43,438 nucleotides of DNA from Bacteroidales bacterium (lineage in GTDB: Bacteria > Bacteroidota > Bacteroidia > Bacteroidales > F082), in NCBI GenBank assembly GCA_024709145.1, contig JANJXG010000104.1, positions 1 to 43,438 on the forward strand. Direction: 5' to 3'. Below the pieces are notes generated by a model. The model did no database searches and was not told the origin of the DNA. It saw only the letters and a list, made by a program, of their open reading frames with translations. Positions within the stretch are counted from its first letter, which is position 1. Every line of letters starts with the position of its first letter. Both the position numbers and the translations under genes were made by a program. Below, one piece after another: positions 15,462 to 25,192 of the stretch.

Positions 15462-17069
15462 TCAGGGCTGGATGATTATTTTTCGGAAAGCTTTTTCAAA
15501 GGCTGTTTCAAGCGTCAGGAGGTAAGTTCCGCGCCTTTGCATGTTTTTAATTGCATAGTGATAAGTGTTCTCACCCAGGCGCAGATCCGTCAGCAATTCT
15601 TCTGCGATGACATTGCCGTCGAGGGAGTGCAATTTGAACTTTGTTTCGGTTACTTTATTCAGGTGGAATTTCACCTCAAAATCCCCATCACTCGGATTGG
15701 GGAATACCTGCATCCGGAGCGAACCAAGACTTTGTTCGTTCAATTCATCCTCACCGACTGTGGTGCTTCTGATCAACAAAACTTTGAAAAGCTGACTACT
15801 TGCACTGCTCTGAGAGCCGGTGTTGGTGAAAAAGATGTTGGCTGCAGTGCTGCTGATCCCGCCGAAGATATAACCAACCAGTGTGGTGTCGGCTGCAAGG
15901 TGATCCAGTTTAACAACTTCATTGGGATATGACGGAACGGAGGGGGCTGTTATAAATTCAGCTCCGGCACCCAGAAAGCCGGGCATTTCGACCGGAAGCT
16001 TGTATTCGGACATGGTGCCAGCCAGATCGCGGGTTACACGGGCAATGGTTTTTACAAAAGGGACATTGTTGTCCTGTACCAGCACGCCGGCACTGTCGTA
16101 AAACTGAGCAATTCCGCCAAAGAAAACCGTGTGCATCTCGTTGTTTGAAGCTGAGTAAAGGGGTAAAACTGCGCAATGATAATGGTTGTAAAACTGCTGA
16201 AAAGCATTATTTACTTCATAGCCGCTGCTATCGATGTTGACACAGTTCAGAAATGGTAAATCAACCTCATGCTGAAACACTCCCGAAAAGGCCGTTATTC
16301 CCTGCCCGCCGTCAGGCATGATCTGTGCAACGGCGTTGTAATCTCTTCTGTGAAGGTTTTGTTCATCCGAAATGCCAGGTAGATGGGTCACGGTGATGTT
16401 GATTCCATCGTCGGAAAGGTTGAATTTTCTGATGGCATTGGTGTAGACCTGAGTGTAGGTAGGATTGCCCATCGGGTTGTAGTTTCCATCGAACTTATTG
16501 CCGGCTAAGAGATAATAGGTATCATAGATTTTTTTCAGATGGCCGCCTGTCACTGCAAATTGCGGGTGACTGATTTGACGGAAAAAACTGCTGAAGCTGT
16601 TGCCGTTCATCACAGCATCAATCACGGCAGGAACATGAATGGCTGTCAGGTTATCGAAAGTTTTGCGTGAAGCGGTTGCAGTGTGGTAGCCATAACCCCC
16701 GATAACATAGAGGTAGTTTCCTTCCTGATGAAACTGCATATTGGTCGAACTTAGCTGTTCCTGCATCGCCACGGGTAAAGAGCTTAGGGGTGCATACCAC
16801 TTTTGTAGTGTAACAGGGTCAACGACAATCAGCTGGTTGTTATTCCCTGCCACATCGAAGGCGGCAAAAGGCTGCCTGCGGTGAAGTCCGTCGAGGCGCC
16901 CGCCAACAATGAGCCATTTTCCTTCATGCTGTGCAAAGGCGTATGCCTGTAGTCCGCCTAGTCCGTCGATGCTCATTGGCTCGATCTGAATTTGAAATGG
17001 TGCCGTTTGCGTAAAAGCAGAAAGGCTGATCAGGATAAACCCGAAAAGAAAAAAGAGTTTTTTTGTCAT
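15462..17069 (-). CDS. Secreted protein with T9SS type A sorting domain, Kelch-like body
   Basis: The 535-residue product has a signal peptide (about 1-21). The middle part (about 30-430) has several segments of the type 'LYVIGGYGYH', 'YYLLAGNKFDG' and 'HTVFFGGIAQFYD', each followed by named quantities, which recalls Kelch propeller blades. The C-terminal 80 residues begin 'MQVFPNPSDGDFEVKFHL' and end 'TYLLTLETAFEKAFRKIIIQP'. This is the Por_Secre_tail domain, so it would be carried over the outer membrane by the type IX system and attached to the surface. Substrate is unknown. It stands convergent to the DUF5777 gene; no convincing terminator was seen in the 97 bases between. Confidence 0.82.
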   Translation of the reverse strand: MTKKLFFLFGFILISLSAFTQTAPFQIQIEPMSIDGLGGLQAYAFAQHEGKWLIVGGRLDGLHRRQPFAAFDVAGNNNQLIVVDPVTLQKWYAPLSSLPVAMQEQLSSTNMQFHQEGNYLYVIGGYGYHTATASRKTFDNLTAIHVPAVIDAVMNGNSFSSFFRQISHPQFAVTGGHLKKIYDTYYLLAGNKFDGNYNPMGNPTYTQVYTNAIRKFNLSDDGINITVTHLPGISDEQNLHRRDYNAVAQIMPDGGQGITAFSGVFQHEVDLPFLNCVNIDSSGYEVNNAFQQFYNHYHCAVLPLYSASNNEMHTVFFGGIAQFYDSAGVLVQDNNVPFVKTIARVTRDLAGTMSEYKLPVEMPGFLGAGAEFITAPSVPSYPNEVVKLDHLAADTTLVGYIFGGISSTAANIFFTNTGSQSSASSQLFKVLLIRSTTVGEDELNEQSLGSLRMQVFPNPSDGDFEVKFHLNKVTETKFKLHSLDGNVIAEELLTDLRLGENTYHYAIKNMQRRGTYLLTLETAFEKAFRKIIIQP

Positions 17070-17282
17070 GAGGGGCTACATTATTGTGTTTTTAAAAGCT
17101 GACTTATCAGCATGCTTTCAGGGGGACTTGCAGCTGATTGTTGTAACAATGCGGACACATCAGCTAAAAATCAGCCGCAATGTATGACATTTGCTGATTT
17201 CTGCACTAAGCTATCATGGCAACAATCACTTTTTTTTAAACAGGTTGAGGGTCAGAAAATTATTTGCGAACATCTTCAGGAG

Positions 17283-18116
17283 TTAATTCTTTTCTGAAGA
17301 TACTTTTGGTTTTCCTTCGCTGCCTGCCAATATTCCACCGTCGATGGTTAGTTCAATGCCTGTTACATAAATGCTTTCGTCGCTTGCCAGATACAAAACA
17401 GCATAGGCCACATCTGCCGGTTCGCCAAAATGTCCCATCGGGATTCCCGCTACAATATCATTGATCATGTTTTGTCGTTGCTCACCTTCACCTAGCATGG
17501 CGTCCCACATAGGGGTCATGATGGCAGCCGGGTGAATGCTGTTGCAGCGGATTTTCAATCCCTGTTCAGCGCAGTAAAGCGCCACACTTTTGGTGTGATT
17601 TCTGACTGAGGCCTTGCTTGAGGCATAGGCTGCTGCTCCCGGTATGCCAACGATTCCACTCCGCGAAGAGATGTTGACAATGCTGCCGCCCCTGGCTTTC
17701 ATCAGGCGGATGGCATATTTACAACCCAACATCACACCCGTGGCGTTGACACGATGGACTTCCTCCCATGATTTCAAATCGCAGTTTTCGACATCCCAGG
17801 GCCCTGCTGATTCCAGAAAACCCGTAATACCGGCATTGTTGACCAAAATATCGAGCCTGCCTGAGCTTTGCATGATTTCGGCTGTTGCCTTTATCCAGTC
17901 ATTTTCGTTGCCGGCATCGAGGTGTAGATAACGGGCGTTTTCTCCCAATTTTTCTGCTGCCGCTTTTCCTGCCTCATCCCTTATGTCACTCAAAATAACA
18001 AAGGCACCTTCCCTGACGAACAAGGCTGCTGTTGCGAGCCCGATGCCACGGGCCGCACCTGTGATAAGTGCAATTTTGCCTTTTAGCCTCATGTGATTTG
18101 ATGCTGTAGTTATCAT
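17283..18116 (-). CDS. Short-chain dehydrogenase/reductase (SDR), classical type
   Basis: This 277-residue Rossmann enzyme has the nucleotide site T-G20-AAR-G24-I-G26 and NNAG at 93-96. The catalytic set is S151, Y164 and K168 (Y-A-S-S-K). An acidic residue at the end of the second strand ('ILSDIRDE') favours NAD over NADP. The C-terminal part has 'YLASDESIYVTGIELTIDGG', the usual end of the family. The substrate is not predictable. An internal ATG at 18092 ('MRLKGKIALITG') is an equally likely start. The gene stands alone, with about 210 bases before the next gene on either side. Confidence 0.9.
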   Translation of the reverse strand: MITTASNHMRLKGKIALITGAARGIGLATAALFVREGAFVILSDIRDEAGKAAAEKLGENARYLHLDAGNENDWIKATAEIMQSSGRLDILVNNAGITGFLESAGPWDVENCDLKSWEEVHRVNATGVMLGCKYAIRLMKARGGSIVNISSRSGIVGIPGAAAYASSKASVRNHTKSVALYCAEQGLKIRCNSIHPAAIMTPMWDAMLGEGEQRQNMINDIVAGIPMGHFGEPADVAYAVLYLASDESIYVTGIELTIDGGILAGSEGKPKVSSEKN

Positions 18117-18137
18117 GTTGCAATAATAAAGTAAATG

Positions 18138-18147
18138 TTGATCAACT
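18138..18147. promoter_or_regulatory. Perfect 10-bp palindrome upstream of the SDR gene (possible operator)
   Basis: GTTGATCAAC lies 21 bases upstream of the SDR ATG at 18116. The length suits a repressor half-site pair, but a palindrome this short can occur by chance. The rest of 18117-18389 shows nothing else. Confidence 0.2.
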
Positions 18148-18389
18148 TTGTTTTGAGAAGCAAAAATGATCAGCTCTGAAGACGGATGCCTGCGCCCGCT
18201 TTGCCATTATTCCAAAGAAACTGGTTTAATGGCTGATGTCGTAACCACAACGTTTTGCAACGCAGGATACAGGGCACAGAAAAATCACTGATGAGATCAG
18301 ACTTTTAAAATACGAAAACCATTTTGTGGCTATTTAACGCTTCCACGTGAAGTCTTCAACTCCCGGAAAATGTAATAGCTGCGAAGCCC

Positions 18390-19778
18390 TTAACCCTCAG
18401 CTGTTTTTTCGACATCAGCAACGGTTTTTGGTATTGGTTTTCCAAGCACACGGTGGCCGTCGGCGGTTACGAGTACATCGTCCTCGATACGGATTCCGCC
18501 AAAGTCCTTGAAGGTTTCAACTTTGTCGTAATTGACAAAATCGAGGTATTTTCCTTCAGACCTGAATTTGTCAATCAGGGCAGGAATGAAGTAAATGCCT
18601 GGCTCATTGGTAAGTACATATCCAGGCTTGAGTTTTTTACCCAGGCGCAGGTAGGCCGTTCCAAATTCGGTGGCACGTTTGGTGACATCATCATATCCTA
18701 CATAATTTTCCCCCAGACTTTCGAGGTCGTGCACATCCATGCCCATCATGTGGCCGAGTCCGTGAGGGAAAAAGAGGGTGTGGGCACCTGCCGCAACAGC
18801 TTCATCCACATCGCCTTTCATCAGACCAATGGTTTTGAGGCCTTCGGCAATGATGCGTGCGGCGAGGAAATGGTTTTCGCGGTATTCTTTTCCGGGGCGG
18901 ATAGCAGCAATGCTTTCGGTGTTGGCTTTCAGGACAATTTCGTAGATGTCTCTCTGTCGAGGGTTGAATTTTCCGCCTACCGGGATCGTGCGTGTGATGT
19001 CGCTCGAATAAAGAGAATGAAGTTCAGCTCCGGCGTCTACCACCAGCATTCTGTCGGGGCAAAGGGTGTTGTGATGGCTGTGGTTGTGCAGCGTTTGCCC
19101 GTCCATGCTCAGAATCACCGGAAAAGAAACAGCGCCTCCATGCGACAGGGCAATACCTTCGATGGTGCCGGCAATGGCCTGTTCAGTGATACCCGGCCGG
19201 GCCATTTTCATGGCGGTGGTGTGCATAAGCCAGGCCACATCAACGGCTTTTTCGATCTCGGCAATTTCAAGTTCATCTTTCACCTCTTTGAGTTTCACCA
19301 CGGCTTTGATGAGTTCAACGCTGGCAGCGGTTTTGATATTTGATACCGGCAATGAAAGCAGGTCCGAGAGTTCAATCATCACTTTGCCGCGGTAAGGGGG
19401 AAGAAAATGAATCTTACGTCCTGTTGAAACTGCCACACGGAGCCAGTCATGAAGGCCGCTGTATGCACGGCTTTGACTGATACCTGCCTGAGCTGCCAAC
19501 TCGCTCACTTTGGGTTGTTCGCCCATCCAAATGATGTCATCGATGTCGAAATCAGTACCAAAGATGACTTCTTCGCCGCTGTCGAAATCAATGCAACCGG
19601 CAAAACCGGGCAGGTTAATACCGAAGAAGTAGGAAAAATGACTGTCCTGCCTGTAGTGGTAGGTGTTAGCCGGGTAATTGAAGGAGGCTTCCGGATTGGT
19701 CAGAAACAGGGCTATGCCGCTGCTGATTTCCTTTTTTAGCAGGTTTCTGCGCTGGGTGTAAACACTTTTATCGAACAT
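18390..19778 (-). CDS. Aminopeptidase P family metallopeptidase (M24B), second of a tandem pair
   Basis: This 462-residue enzyme should remove N-terminal residues that precede proline, using two metal ions. The AMP_N domain covers about 1-160 and the pita-bread catalytic domain about 170-450. Metal ligands are D248 ('VVDAGAE'), D260 ('SSDITRT'), H343 ('HGLGH'), E392 ('NEPGIY') and E432 ('RIEDD'). H350 in 'DVHD' is the usual proton-shuttle residue. A stretch of about 35 residues before the last ligand ('IPALIDKFRSEGKYLDFVNYDKVETF') is longer than in E. coli PepP and is typical of a separate Bacteroidota subgroup. It starts 12 bases after the stop of a second M24 gene. Confidence 0.92.
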   Translation of the reverse strand: MFDKSVYTQRRNLLKKEISSGIALFLTNPEASFNYPANTYHYRQDSHFSYFFGINLPGFAGCIDFDSGEEVIFGTDFDIDDIIWMGEQPKVSELAAQAGISQSRAYSGLHDWLRVAVSTGRKIHFLPPYRGKVMIELSDLLSLPVSNIKTAASVELIKAVVKLKEVKDELEIAEIEKAVDVAWLMHTTAMKMARPGITEQAIAGTIEGIALSHGGAVSFPVILSMDGQTLHNHSHHNTLCPDRMLVVDAGAELHSLYSSDITRTIPVGGKFNPRQRDIYEIVLKANTESIAAIRPGKEYRENHFLAARIIAEGLKTIGLMKGDVDEAVAAGAHTLFFPHGLGHMMGMDVHDLESLGENYVGYDDVTKRATEFGTAYLRLGKKLKPGYVLTNEPGIYFIPALIDKFRSEGKYLDFVNYDKVETFKDFGGIRIEDDVLVTADGHRVLGKPIPKTVADVEKTAEG

Positions 19779-19790
19779 AAATTTGGGGTA

Positions 19791-21089
19791 TTATGACTTA
19801 AATTTCATCAATGATTCTATTTCTTCGGCTTCAAGGGGAATGTTTTTCATCAGGTCAACGGGTTCGCCTTCAGTTACGAGGAGGTCGTTTTCGATACGGA
19901 TGCCGATGTTTTCGTGCCTGATATACAGTCCGGGCTCACAGCTGAGCACCATGCCTGGTTGCAGCGGAACGTATTTGGAACCCGCATCGTGCACATCAAG
20001 GCCAATGTGATGAGCCACGCCGTGCATCAGGTATTTTTTGTAGAGCGGATCCGAAGGGCTTTGCTTTCTTACATCTTCGGCAGTAAACAGTCCCAAACCG
20101 ATCATTTCGTCCTGCATCATCAGCCAAACACTTTCGTTGATTTGTCCGATTGTATTGCCTGGAACATAAAGCTTCACCGCAGCTTTAAAAACGCGAAGTA
20201 CAGCCTGATAGCATTGCAGCTGCCTCGGGCTGAACCTGCCGTTCACTGGTATGGTGCGGCTCAGATCGGCAGTGTAGTTTGCATATTCGGCTCCAAAATC
20301 GAGTAATAGCAAGGCTCCGTCTTCGAGCTGTGAGGCGTTGTCGCTGTAGTGAAGGGTGCAGGCATTTTTGCCTCCTGCAATAATGGGCTGGTAGCCATGT
20401 CCGCCAGCCCGGTTGATGCCGAAGATTCGTGTGATTTCAGCCTCGGCTTCAAATTCATACATACCCGGCCTGACACACCGAAGCAACTGCTCAAAACCTT
20501 CTCCCGTGATGCGGCAGGCCTCTGCGATAAGCGCAGTTTCGGCAGGCGATTTGATCATACGCAGGTTCTCGAGCAGGGGAGCCGATCGCTGGTAGTCATG
20601 CAGCGGAAATGATTTTTTAACTGATCGGGCAAAACGGTGTTGCACACTTTCGGCTTCAGGATGGTATTTCGGATATTCGTAGGTGTTGAGAAACACCCTG
20701 GAGGCCGCATGCATGGCATCGCGCAGGGCACTCTCAAATTGTTCATGGGTGAGCACCCTTTCGATGCCTGAGATGGCCGAAGCTTCTGTAGTGGTGAGCA
20801 CATGTCCTTCCCAGATTTCCTTCACGGCTGAATAAGCCTCAATAAACAACAGCTCACGCATAATGGTGTCGGGATGGTCAGGGAAAATCATCAGAACAGC
20901 GTTTTCCTGTTCGATGCCGCTGAGGTAAAAAAAATCGGATTGCTGCCTGAATGCAAAAAACTGATCACCGTTGCGGGGCATTTTTTCTGCCGCCCTAAAA
21001 AGCGCCATACCGCCAGCGGGTAATAAACGCTTAAACATGAGTCTGTTGTGTTTAAAAAGTTCGGGACTTACGGGATGATATCTGGGCAT
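19791..21089 (-). CDS. Aminopeptidase P family metallopeptidase (M24B), first of a tandem pair
   Basis: This 432-residue protein is of the same family as the next gene but clearly divergent from it. Ligands are D264 ('LLDFGAE'), D275 ('TADLSRT'), H360 ('HGVAHHIG'), E385 ('CEPGLY') and E400 ('RIENDLL'). The N-terminal domain has 'FFAFRQQSDFFYLSGI', the AMP_N signature. The length is near that of E. coli PepP (441), so this one is the better candidate for the standard Xaa-Pro aminopeptidase. The two genes form an operon. Its start region faces sdhC; a TATTTTTG at 21183-21176 (minus strand) resembles a -7 box but lacks a good upstream element. Confidence 0.92.
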   Translation of the reverse strand: MPRYHPVSPELFKHNRLMFKRLLPAGGMALFRAAEKMPRNGDQFFAFRQQSDFFYLSGIEQENAVLMIFPDHPDTIMRELLFIEAYSAVKEIWEGHVLTTTEASAISGIERVLTHEQFESALRDAMHAASRVFLNTYEYPKYHPEAESVQHRFARSVKKSFPLHDYQRSAPLLENLRMIKSPAETALIAEACRITGEGFEQLLRCVRPGMYEFEAEAEITRIFGINRAGGHGYQPIIAGGKNACTLHYSDNASQLEDGALLLLDFGAEYANYTADLSRTIPVNGRFSPRQLQCYQAVLRVFKAAVKLYVPGNTIGQINESVWLMMQDEMIGLGLFTAEDVRKQSPSDPLYKKYLMHGVAHHIGLDVHDAGSKYVPLQPGMVLSCEPGLYIRHENIGIRIENDLLVTEGEPVDLMKNIPLEAEEIESLMKFKS

Positions 21090-21147
21090 AATGTGTCGAA
21101 TCTTTTTTTTCGTTGGAATTTGATATGCAGAAAATAAAATATATCCC

Positions 21148-21155
21148 TACATTTG
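21148..21155 (+). promoter_or_regulatory. Bacteroidota-type -7 box (TACATTTG) before sdhC
   Basis: TACATTTG fits TAnnTTTG and lies 93 bases before the sdhC ATG. The nearest TTTG upstream is at a spacing of 25, which is a little long. The leader between is A/T-rich and unstructured. Confidence 0.3.
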
Positions 21156-21248
21156 TTCCAACGCAGTACATGCTACAAAAATAGGCAATATATCTACAAA
21201 ATAAAATAATGGTTCAATACTTCTCTCTACAAATCAAATGTTAACGGT

Positions 21249-21914
21249 ATGACTAAAATTATGTATGCGTCCATCACCAAAAAGATCATCATGTCGCTGG
21301 CGGGCTTGTTTCTCACCAGTTTTTTAGTGGTTCACCTGAGCATCAACCTACTGATTCTTTTTGATGACAGCCGGCAGCTTTTCAACGAGGCGGCTCATTT
21401 TATGGCCACCAACCCGCTCATTCAAACCTTTCAATGGGTTCTTTTCCTTGGATTTATCATCCACATCATCGTGGGATTGATCCTTCAGATTCAAAACTGG
21501 CTCGCCCGTCCGGTTCGTTACGACCACAAAGGCTCTTCGGAGTTGTCTTTCTTTTCAAAGTATATGATACACACCGGAGCCATTGTCTTCATTTTTCTCA
21601 TCATTCATTTTGCTAATTTCTTTGTGAAGGCCAAGTTTGGTCATCTGGCAGAAATCCAATATGAATCGGGAACTTACGAAGATCTGGGCATCCTGGTAGT
21701 GCAGCTTTTCAGCGATACCGGTTATGTTGTTTTTTATGTTGTCGCTATCCTGTTGCTGGGCTTTCACCTTGAACACGGTTTTCAGTCGGCTTTTCAGTCG
21801 CTTGGACTAAACCACAGCAAATACACTCCTGTTATCAAGCTGGCGGGCACTTTGTTTTCAATCGCTCTCACAGCTGGTTATATTGCCATTCCACTCGTTA
21901 TTTATTTCTCCTAA
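21249..21914 (+). CDS. sdhC: Succinate dehydrogenase/fumarate reductase cytochrome b subunit (type B)
   Basis: This 221-residue membrane protein has five hydrophobic helices and would anchor the enzyme and carry electrons to quinone. Histidines placed in or near helices, able to bind two haems, are in 'VVHLSINLL', 'FIIHIIVG', 'IIHFANFF' and 'LLGFHLEHGFQSAFQSLG'. A single subunit of this size with 'EHGFQSAFQSLGLNH' is typical of the Bacteroidota/Bacillus type B enzymes. It is the first gene of sdhCAB, 12 bases before sdhA. Whether the complex mainly oxidises succinate or reduces fumarate cannot be told from sequence. Confidence 0.93.
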   Translation: MTKIMYASITKKIIMSLAGLFLTSFLVVHLSINLLILFDDSRQLFNEAAHFMATNPLIQTFQWVLFLGFIIHIIVGLILQIQNWLARPVRYDHKGSSELSFFSKYMIHTGAIVFIFLIIHFANFFVKAKFGHLAEIQYESGTYEDLGILVVQLFSDTGYVVFYVVAILLLGFHLEHGFQSAFQSLGLNHSKYTPVIKLAGTLFSIALTAGYIAIPLVIYFS

Positions 21915-21926
21915 GCAGCAAACATC

Positions 21927-23867
21927 ATGGGTAAGTTAGAAGCAAAAATACCTCAGGGTCCTTTATCAGAAAAGTGGACCAATTACAAAGCACATCAAAA
22001 CCTTGTTAACCCGGCCAACAAACGCCGTCTTGATATCATCGTGGTAGGCACCGGACTTGCAGGAGCAGCGGCAGCTGCCAGTTTTGGCGAGCTGGGTTTC
22101 AATGTGAAAGCATTTGGCATTCACGACAGCCCTCGCCGGGCTCATAGTATTGCCGCTCAGGGCGGCATCAATGCCGCTAAAAATTATCCCAACGATGGCG
22201 ACAGTGTTTTCAGGTTGTTCTACGACACCATTAAAGGAGGTGATTACCGCGCCCGGGAAGCCAATGTTTACCGCTTGGCCGAAGTAAGCAACGACATCAT
22301 CGATCAATGCGTGGCTCAGGGTGTTCCTTTTGCCCGCGAATATGGTGGATTGCTCGACAACCGCTCGTTCGGTGGTGCACAGGTATCAAGAACTTTTTAT
22401 GCCCGCGGCCAGACAGGTCAGCAGCTTTTGCTTGGCGCCTACAGCGCCCTGAGCAAAGAAATAGGCAAAGGCTCTGTGAAAATGTATACCCGCCGCGACT
22501 TGCTTGATGTGGTTATCGTGGATGGCCGTGCCCGCGGGGTGATCATGCGAAACCTCATTACGGGAGCCATCGAAAGACATGCAGCGCATGCAGTAGTGCT
22601 GGCAACCGGCGGGTATGGTAATGTGTTTTTCCTCTCAACGAATGCCATGGCTTCCAATGGCAGCGCCATCTGGAAAGCCTACAAAAAAGGCGCTTTCTTT
22701 GGCAATCCCAGTTTCACTCAGATTCATCCGACCTGCATTCCTGTTCACGGCGATTATCAATCGAAGCTGACCCTGATGAGCGAAAGCCTGCGCAACGACG
22801 GACGCATCTGGGTTCCCAAATTTGCCGAAGATGCTGAGAAAATACGCAAAGGCCAGATGAAACCCACCGAACTGAACGAAGATCGTCGCGACTATTACCT
22901 CGAGCGGCGCTATCCGGCCTTCGGGAATCTCGTGCCGCGCGATGTGGCCTCAAGGGCTGCCAAGGAACGCTGTGATGCCGGCTTTGGTGTCGGAACAACA
23001 GGCCTTGCCGTTTACCTCGATTTTGCCGATGCGATACAACGATTGGGCAAACATGTGATCGAAGCCCGTTATGGCAACCTTTTCCAGATGTATGAGAAGA
23101 TTGTTGACGAAAATCCTTATGAAACACCCATGATGATTTATCCGGCTGTTCATTACACCATGGGCGGTCTGTGGGTGGATTATGAATTGCAAACTACCAT
23201 TCCCGGTCTGTTTGCTGCCGGTGAAGCCAACTTCTCCGATCACGGCGCCAACCGCCTTGGTGCCTCTGCCCTGATGCAAGGCCTGTCCGATGGTTATTTT
23301 GTGTTGCCGTACACTATTCAGAATTACCTGGCCGATCAAATAAGGGTGCCTGCTTTCAAGACTGACTTACCTGAGTTCGAAAAAGCCGAAAAAGAGGTGA
23401 ACGATACCATTGCCCGGCTGCTAAGCATCAACGGAAAAAATACTGTTGACAGCTATCACCGTAAGCTTGGTCTTATTATGTGGGATTATGTGGGCATGGC
23501 ACGCAACAAGGAAGGCCTCATGAAAGCCATTGGCATGATCCAGGAGCTCAGGGACGACTTCTGGAATAACGTGAAAGTTCCGGGCAGGAATGAACAGGTG
23601 AATCCCGAGCTGGAAAAAGCACTCAGGGTGGCCGACTTCATCGAGCTGGGTGAATTGATGGCACGCGATGCCCTCAGCAGAGAAGAATCGTGTGGCGGCC
23701 ATTTCAGGGAAGAATACCAAACACCCGAGGGGGAAGCGTTACGCGATGATGTGAACTACACTTATGTGGCTGCATGGGAACATAAGGGGGAGAAAGCAGA
23801 ACCTGCCCTGCACAAAGAACCGCTGGTGTTTGAATTCATCGAAGTGAAACAGCGTAACTACAAATAA
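21927..23867 (+). CDS. sdhA: Succinate dehydrogenase/fumarate reductase flavoprotein subunit
   Basis: This 646-residue catalytic subunit converts succinate to fumarate with covalent FAD. The dinucleotide site is '[21 protein letters not shown]' (about 37-57). The covalent-FAD histidine is H73 in '[10 protein letters not shown]'. The active-site region with '[13 protein letters not shown]' follows the FAD domain. '[12 protein letters not shown]' and '[35 protein letters not shown]' are the later signatures. The C-terminal '[20 protein letters not shown]' is normal. Length fits the Bacteroidota group. It lies between sdhC and sdhB. Confidence 0.97.
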   Translation: MGKLEAKIPQGPLSEKWTNYKAHQNLVNPANKRRLDIIVVGTGLAGAAAAASFGELGFNVKAFGIHDSPRRAHSIAAQGGINAAKNYPNDGDSVFRLFYDTIKGGDYRAREANVYRLAEVSNDIIDQCVAQGVPFAREYGGLLDNRSFGGAQVSRTFYARGQTGQQLLLGAYSALSKEIGKGSVKMYTRRDLLDVVIVDGRARGVIMRNLITGAIERHAAHAVVLATGGYGNVFFLSTNAMASNGSAIWKAYKKGAFFGNPSFTQIHPTCIPVHGDYQSKLTLMSESLRNDGRIWVPKFAEDAEKIRKGQMKPTELNEDRRDYYLERRYPAFGNLVPRDVASRAAKERCDAGFGVGTTGLAVYLDFADAIQRLGKHVIEARYGNLFQMYEKIVDENPYETPMMIYPAVHYTMGGLWVDYELQTTIPGLFAAGEANFSDHGANRLGASALMQGLSDGYFVLPYTIQNYLADQIRVPAFKTDLPEFEKAEKEVNDTIARLLSINGKNTVDSYHRKLGLIMWDYVGMARNKEGLMKAIGMIQELRDDFWNNVKVPGRNEQVNPELEKALRVADFIELGELMARDALSREESCGGHFREEYQTPEGEALRDDVNYTYVAAWEHKGEKAEPALHKEPLVFEFIEVKQRNYK

Positions 23868-23901
23868 ACGTCAAAAGCTATCAAGATAAAACACGATAAT
23901 C

Positions 23902-24654
23902 ATGGATCTAACACTAAAAATATGGAGGCAAGCCTCCGCCGAAGAGAAAGGGAAATTTGTCAACTATCAGGTGCAGAACATCTCGCATGATGCCTCTTTC
24001 CTCGAAATGCTCGACATTTTAAATGAGTCGCTCGTTACCAAAGGCGACGATCCGGTAGCTTTTGATCACGACTGCCGCGAAGGTATCTGTGGTGCCTGCA
24101 GCCTGTATATCAACGGCAGGCCGCATGGCCCCGATCGTGGTATCACCACCTGCCAGATGCACATGCGTAATTTTCAGGATGGCGAAACCATTGTCATCGA
24201 ACCCTGGAGGGCAAGGCCTTTTCCGGTTATCAAGGATTTGATGGTCGATCGTTCAGCCTTCGATGCCATTATTCAGGCCGGCGGGTATGTCTCGGTACGA
24301 ACCGGCGGTGTTCCCGATGCCAACGCTATTCCCATCAAAAAACGCGATGCCGACCTTGCCATGGATGCTGCTGCCTGCATAGGCTGTGGTGCCTGTGTGG
24401 CGGCCTGCAAAAATGCCAGCGCGATGCTTTTCGTTTCGGCTAAAGTTTCACAGTTTGCTTTGCTGCCGCAGGGTCGTGTCGAGGCACAGGAAAGGGTTCA
24501 GAAAATGGTCGCCAAAATGGATGAGCTTGGTTTTGGAAATTGCACCAATACCTATGCCTGCGAAGCCGAGTGTCCCAAAGAAATCTCTGTTGCCAACATC
24601 GCCCGCATGAACCGCGAGTTTTTGGCAGCCAGGATTGCTGCACCCAAAGAATAG
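23902..24654 (+). CDS. sdhB: Succinate dehydrogenase/fumarate reductase iron-sulfur subunit
   Basis: This 250-residue electron relay runs from the flavoprotein to the cytochrome subunit. The [2Fe-2S] ligands are in '[16 protein letters not shown]' with a later Cys in 'TTCQMHM'. The [4Fe-4S] and [3Fe-4S] cysteines are in '[14 protein letters not shown]' and '[16 protein letters not shown]'. The spacing of all three sets is standard. It is the last gene of the operon, followed after 18 bases by a strong terminator. Confidence 0.97.
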   Translation: MDLTLKIWRQASAEEKGKFVNYQVQNISHDASFLEMLDILNESLVTKGDDPVAFDHDCREGICGACSLYINGRPHGPDRGITTCQMHMRNFQDGETIVIEPWRARPFPVIKDLMVDRSAFDAIIQAGGYVSVRTGGVPDANAIPIKKRDADLAMDAAACIGCGACVAACKNASAMLFVSAKVSQFALLPQGRVEAQERVQKMVAKMDELGFGNCTNTYACEAECPKEISVANIARMNREFLAARIAAPKE

Positions 24655-24672
24655 CATTCAATGCCTTCAGGA

Positions 24673-24709
24673 AGCGGACTAATGTTGAAATTTAGTCCGC
24701 TTTTTTTTT
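24673..24709 (+). terminator. Rho-independent terminator of sdhCAB
   Basis: A perfect 10-bp stem (24673-24682 with 24692-24701) with a 9-base loop is followed by nine T (24701-24709). It starts 18 bases after the sdhB stop. Confidence 0.93.
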
Positions 24710-24836
24710 GGAATACACCCGATAAATGATACAGTGTTAGCTGGAAAAACCCATTTATATTGGGGTTTAGATGATAGTTCATGCTTAGTTTTTTTCTTGT
24801 GCACGGATTTAGTAGCAATGTTTAGAAAACTATTTA

Positions 24837-24958
24837 GTGCTTGTCTTTAAAGTCCGAGGGCTTCGTTATGTTCGTCATTCATCTCAGTCATTTACATTAG
24901 TAAACTCCTGACATTCATTCCGCACATGCCTCGCCCTCGGACTTTAAAGCTCAAGCAC
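24837..24958. repeat. 122-bp imperfect palindrome, possible MITE-like or insertion-sequence remnant
   Basis: The outer arms, 24837-24861 and 24933-24958, are nearly perfect inverted copies (about 23 of 25 paired, one small indel) around 'TTTAAAGTCCGAGGGC'. Inside, the next 31 bases on each side still match at about 19 positions, so the whole element folds back on a centre near 24897. No reading frame fills it. Just outside the right arm is a further stretch ending in GGACAGACACTA (24969-24980). Its inverse begins TAGTG, as does the left end (TAGTGC), which would fit an element whose left tip lost about 20 bases. No clean target duplication was found. No similar copy was noticed elsewhere in the window. 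Confidence 0.55.
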
Positions 24959-25192
24959 CTGACATTATGGACAGACACTATTAACAGCAATATCAACCTG
25001 CCGGGTTTATCAACAAGCCCTGATCGTTGATTTCTGCTTTGTGCAAATGTGGGTGAATCCCTGACCTGCCAAAGCTGCGACAGCTTACAGACTTATAAAA
25101 ACGCCAGGTTAAGCTCACCGAAACGAAATCTTACCTGCTATGCCCTAAAACCAGGATCGCAGGAAACATCTCTAAGGTCACAGTTTGTATAA

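Larger units (their letters stand above)
24655..25192. other. 538-base gene-free region between sdhB and the alpha-2-macroglobulin gene
   Basis: Apart from the sdh terminator and the long palindrome, nothing codes here: all frames are broken on both strands beyond short shadows. The part 24985-25192 has no hairpin with a T run for the minus-strand gene that ends at 25193, and no tRNA-like fold was recognised. It is the longest non-coding stretch of the window and looks like a former insertion site. Confidence 0.5.

Noticed and set aside
17272-17300. ATCTTCAG/CTGAAGAT stem at the end of the SDR gene
   Set aside because: It overlaps the stop codon and lacks a T run on the minus strand; chance pairing is likely.
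24655-25192. tRNA or CRISPR in the gap after sdhB
   Set aside because: No cloverleaf, no direct-repeat array; the only repeat is the inverted one reported.
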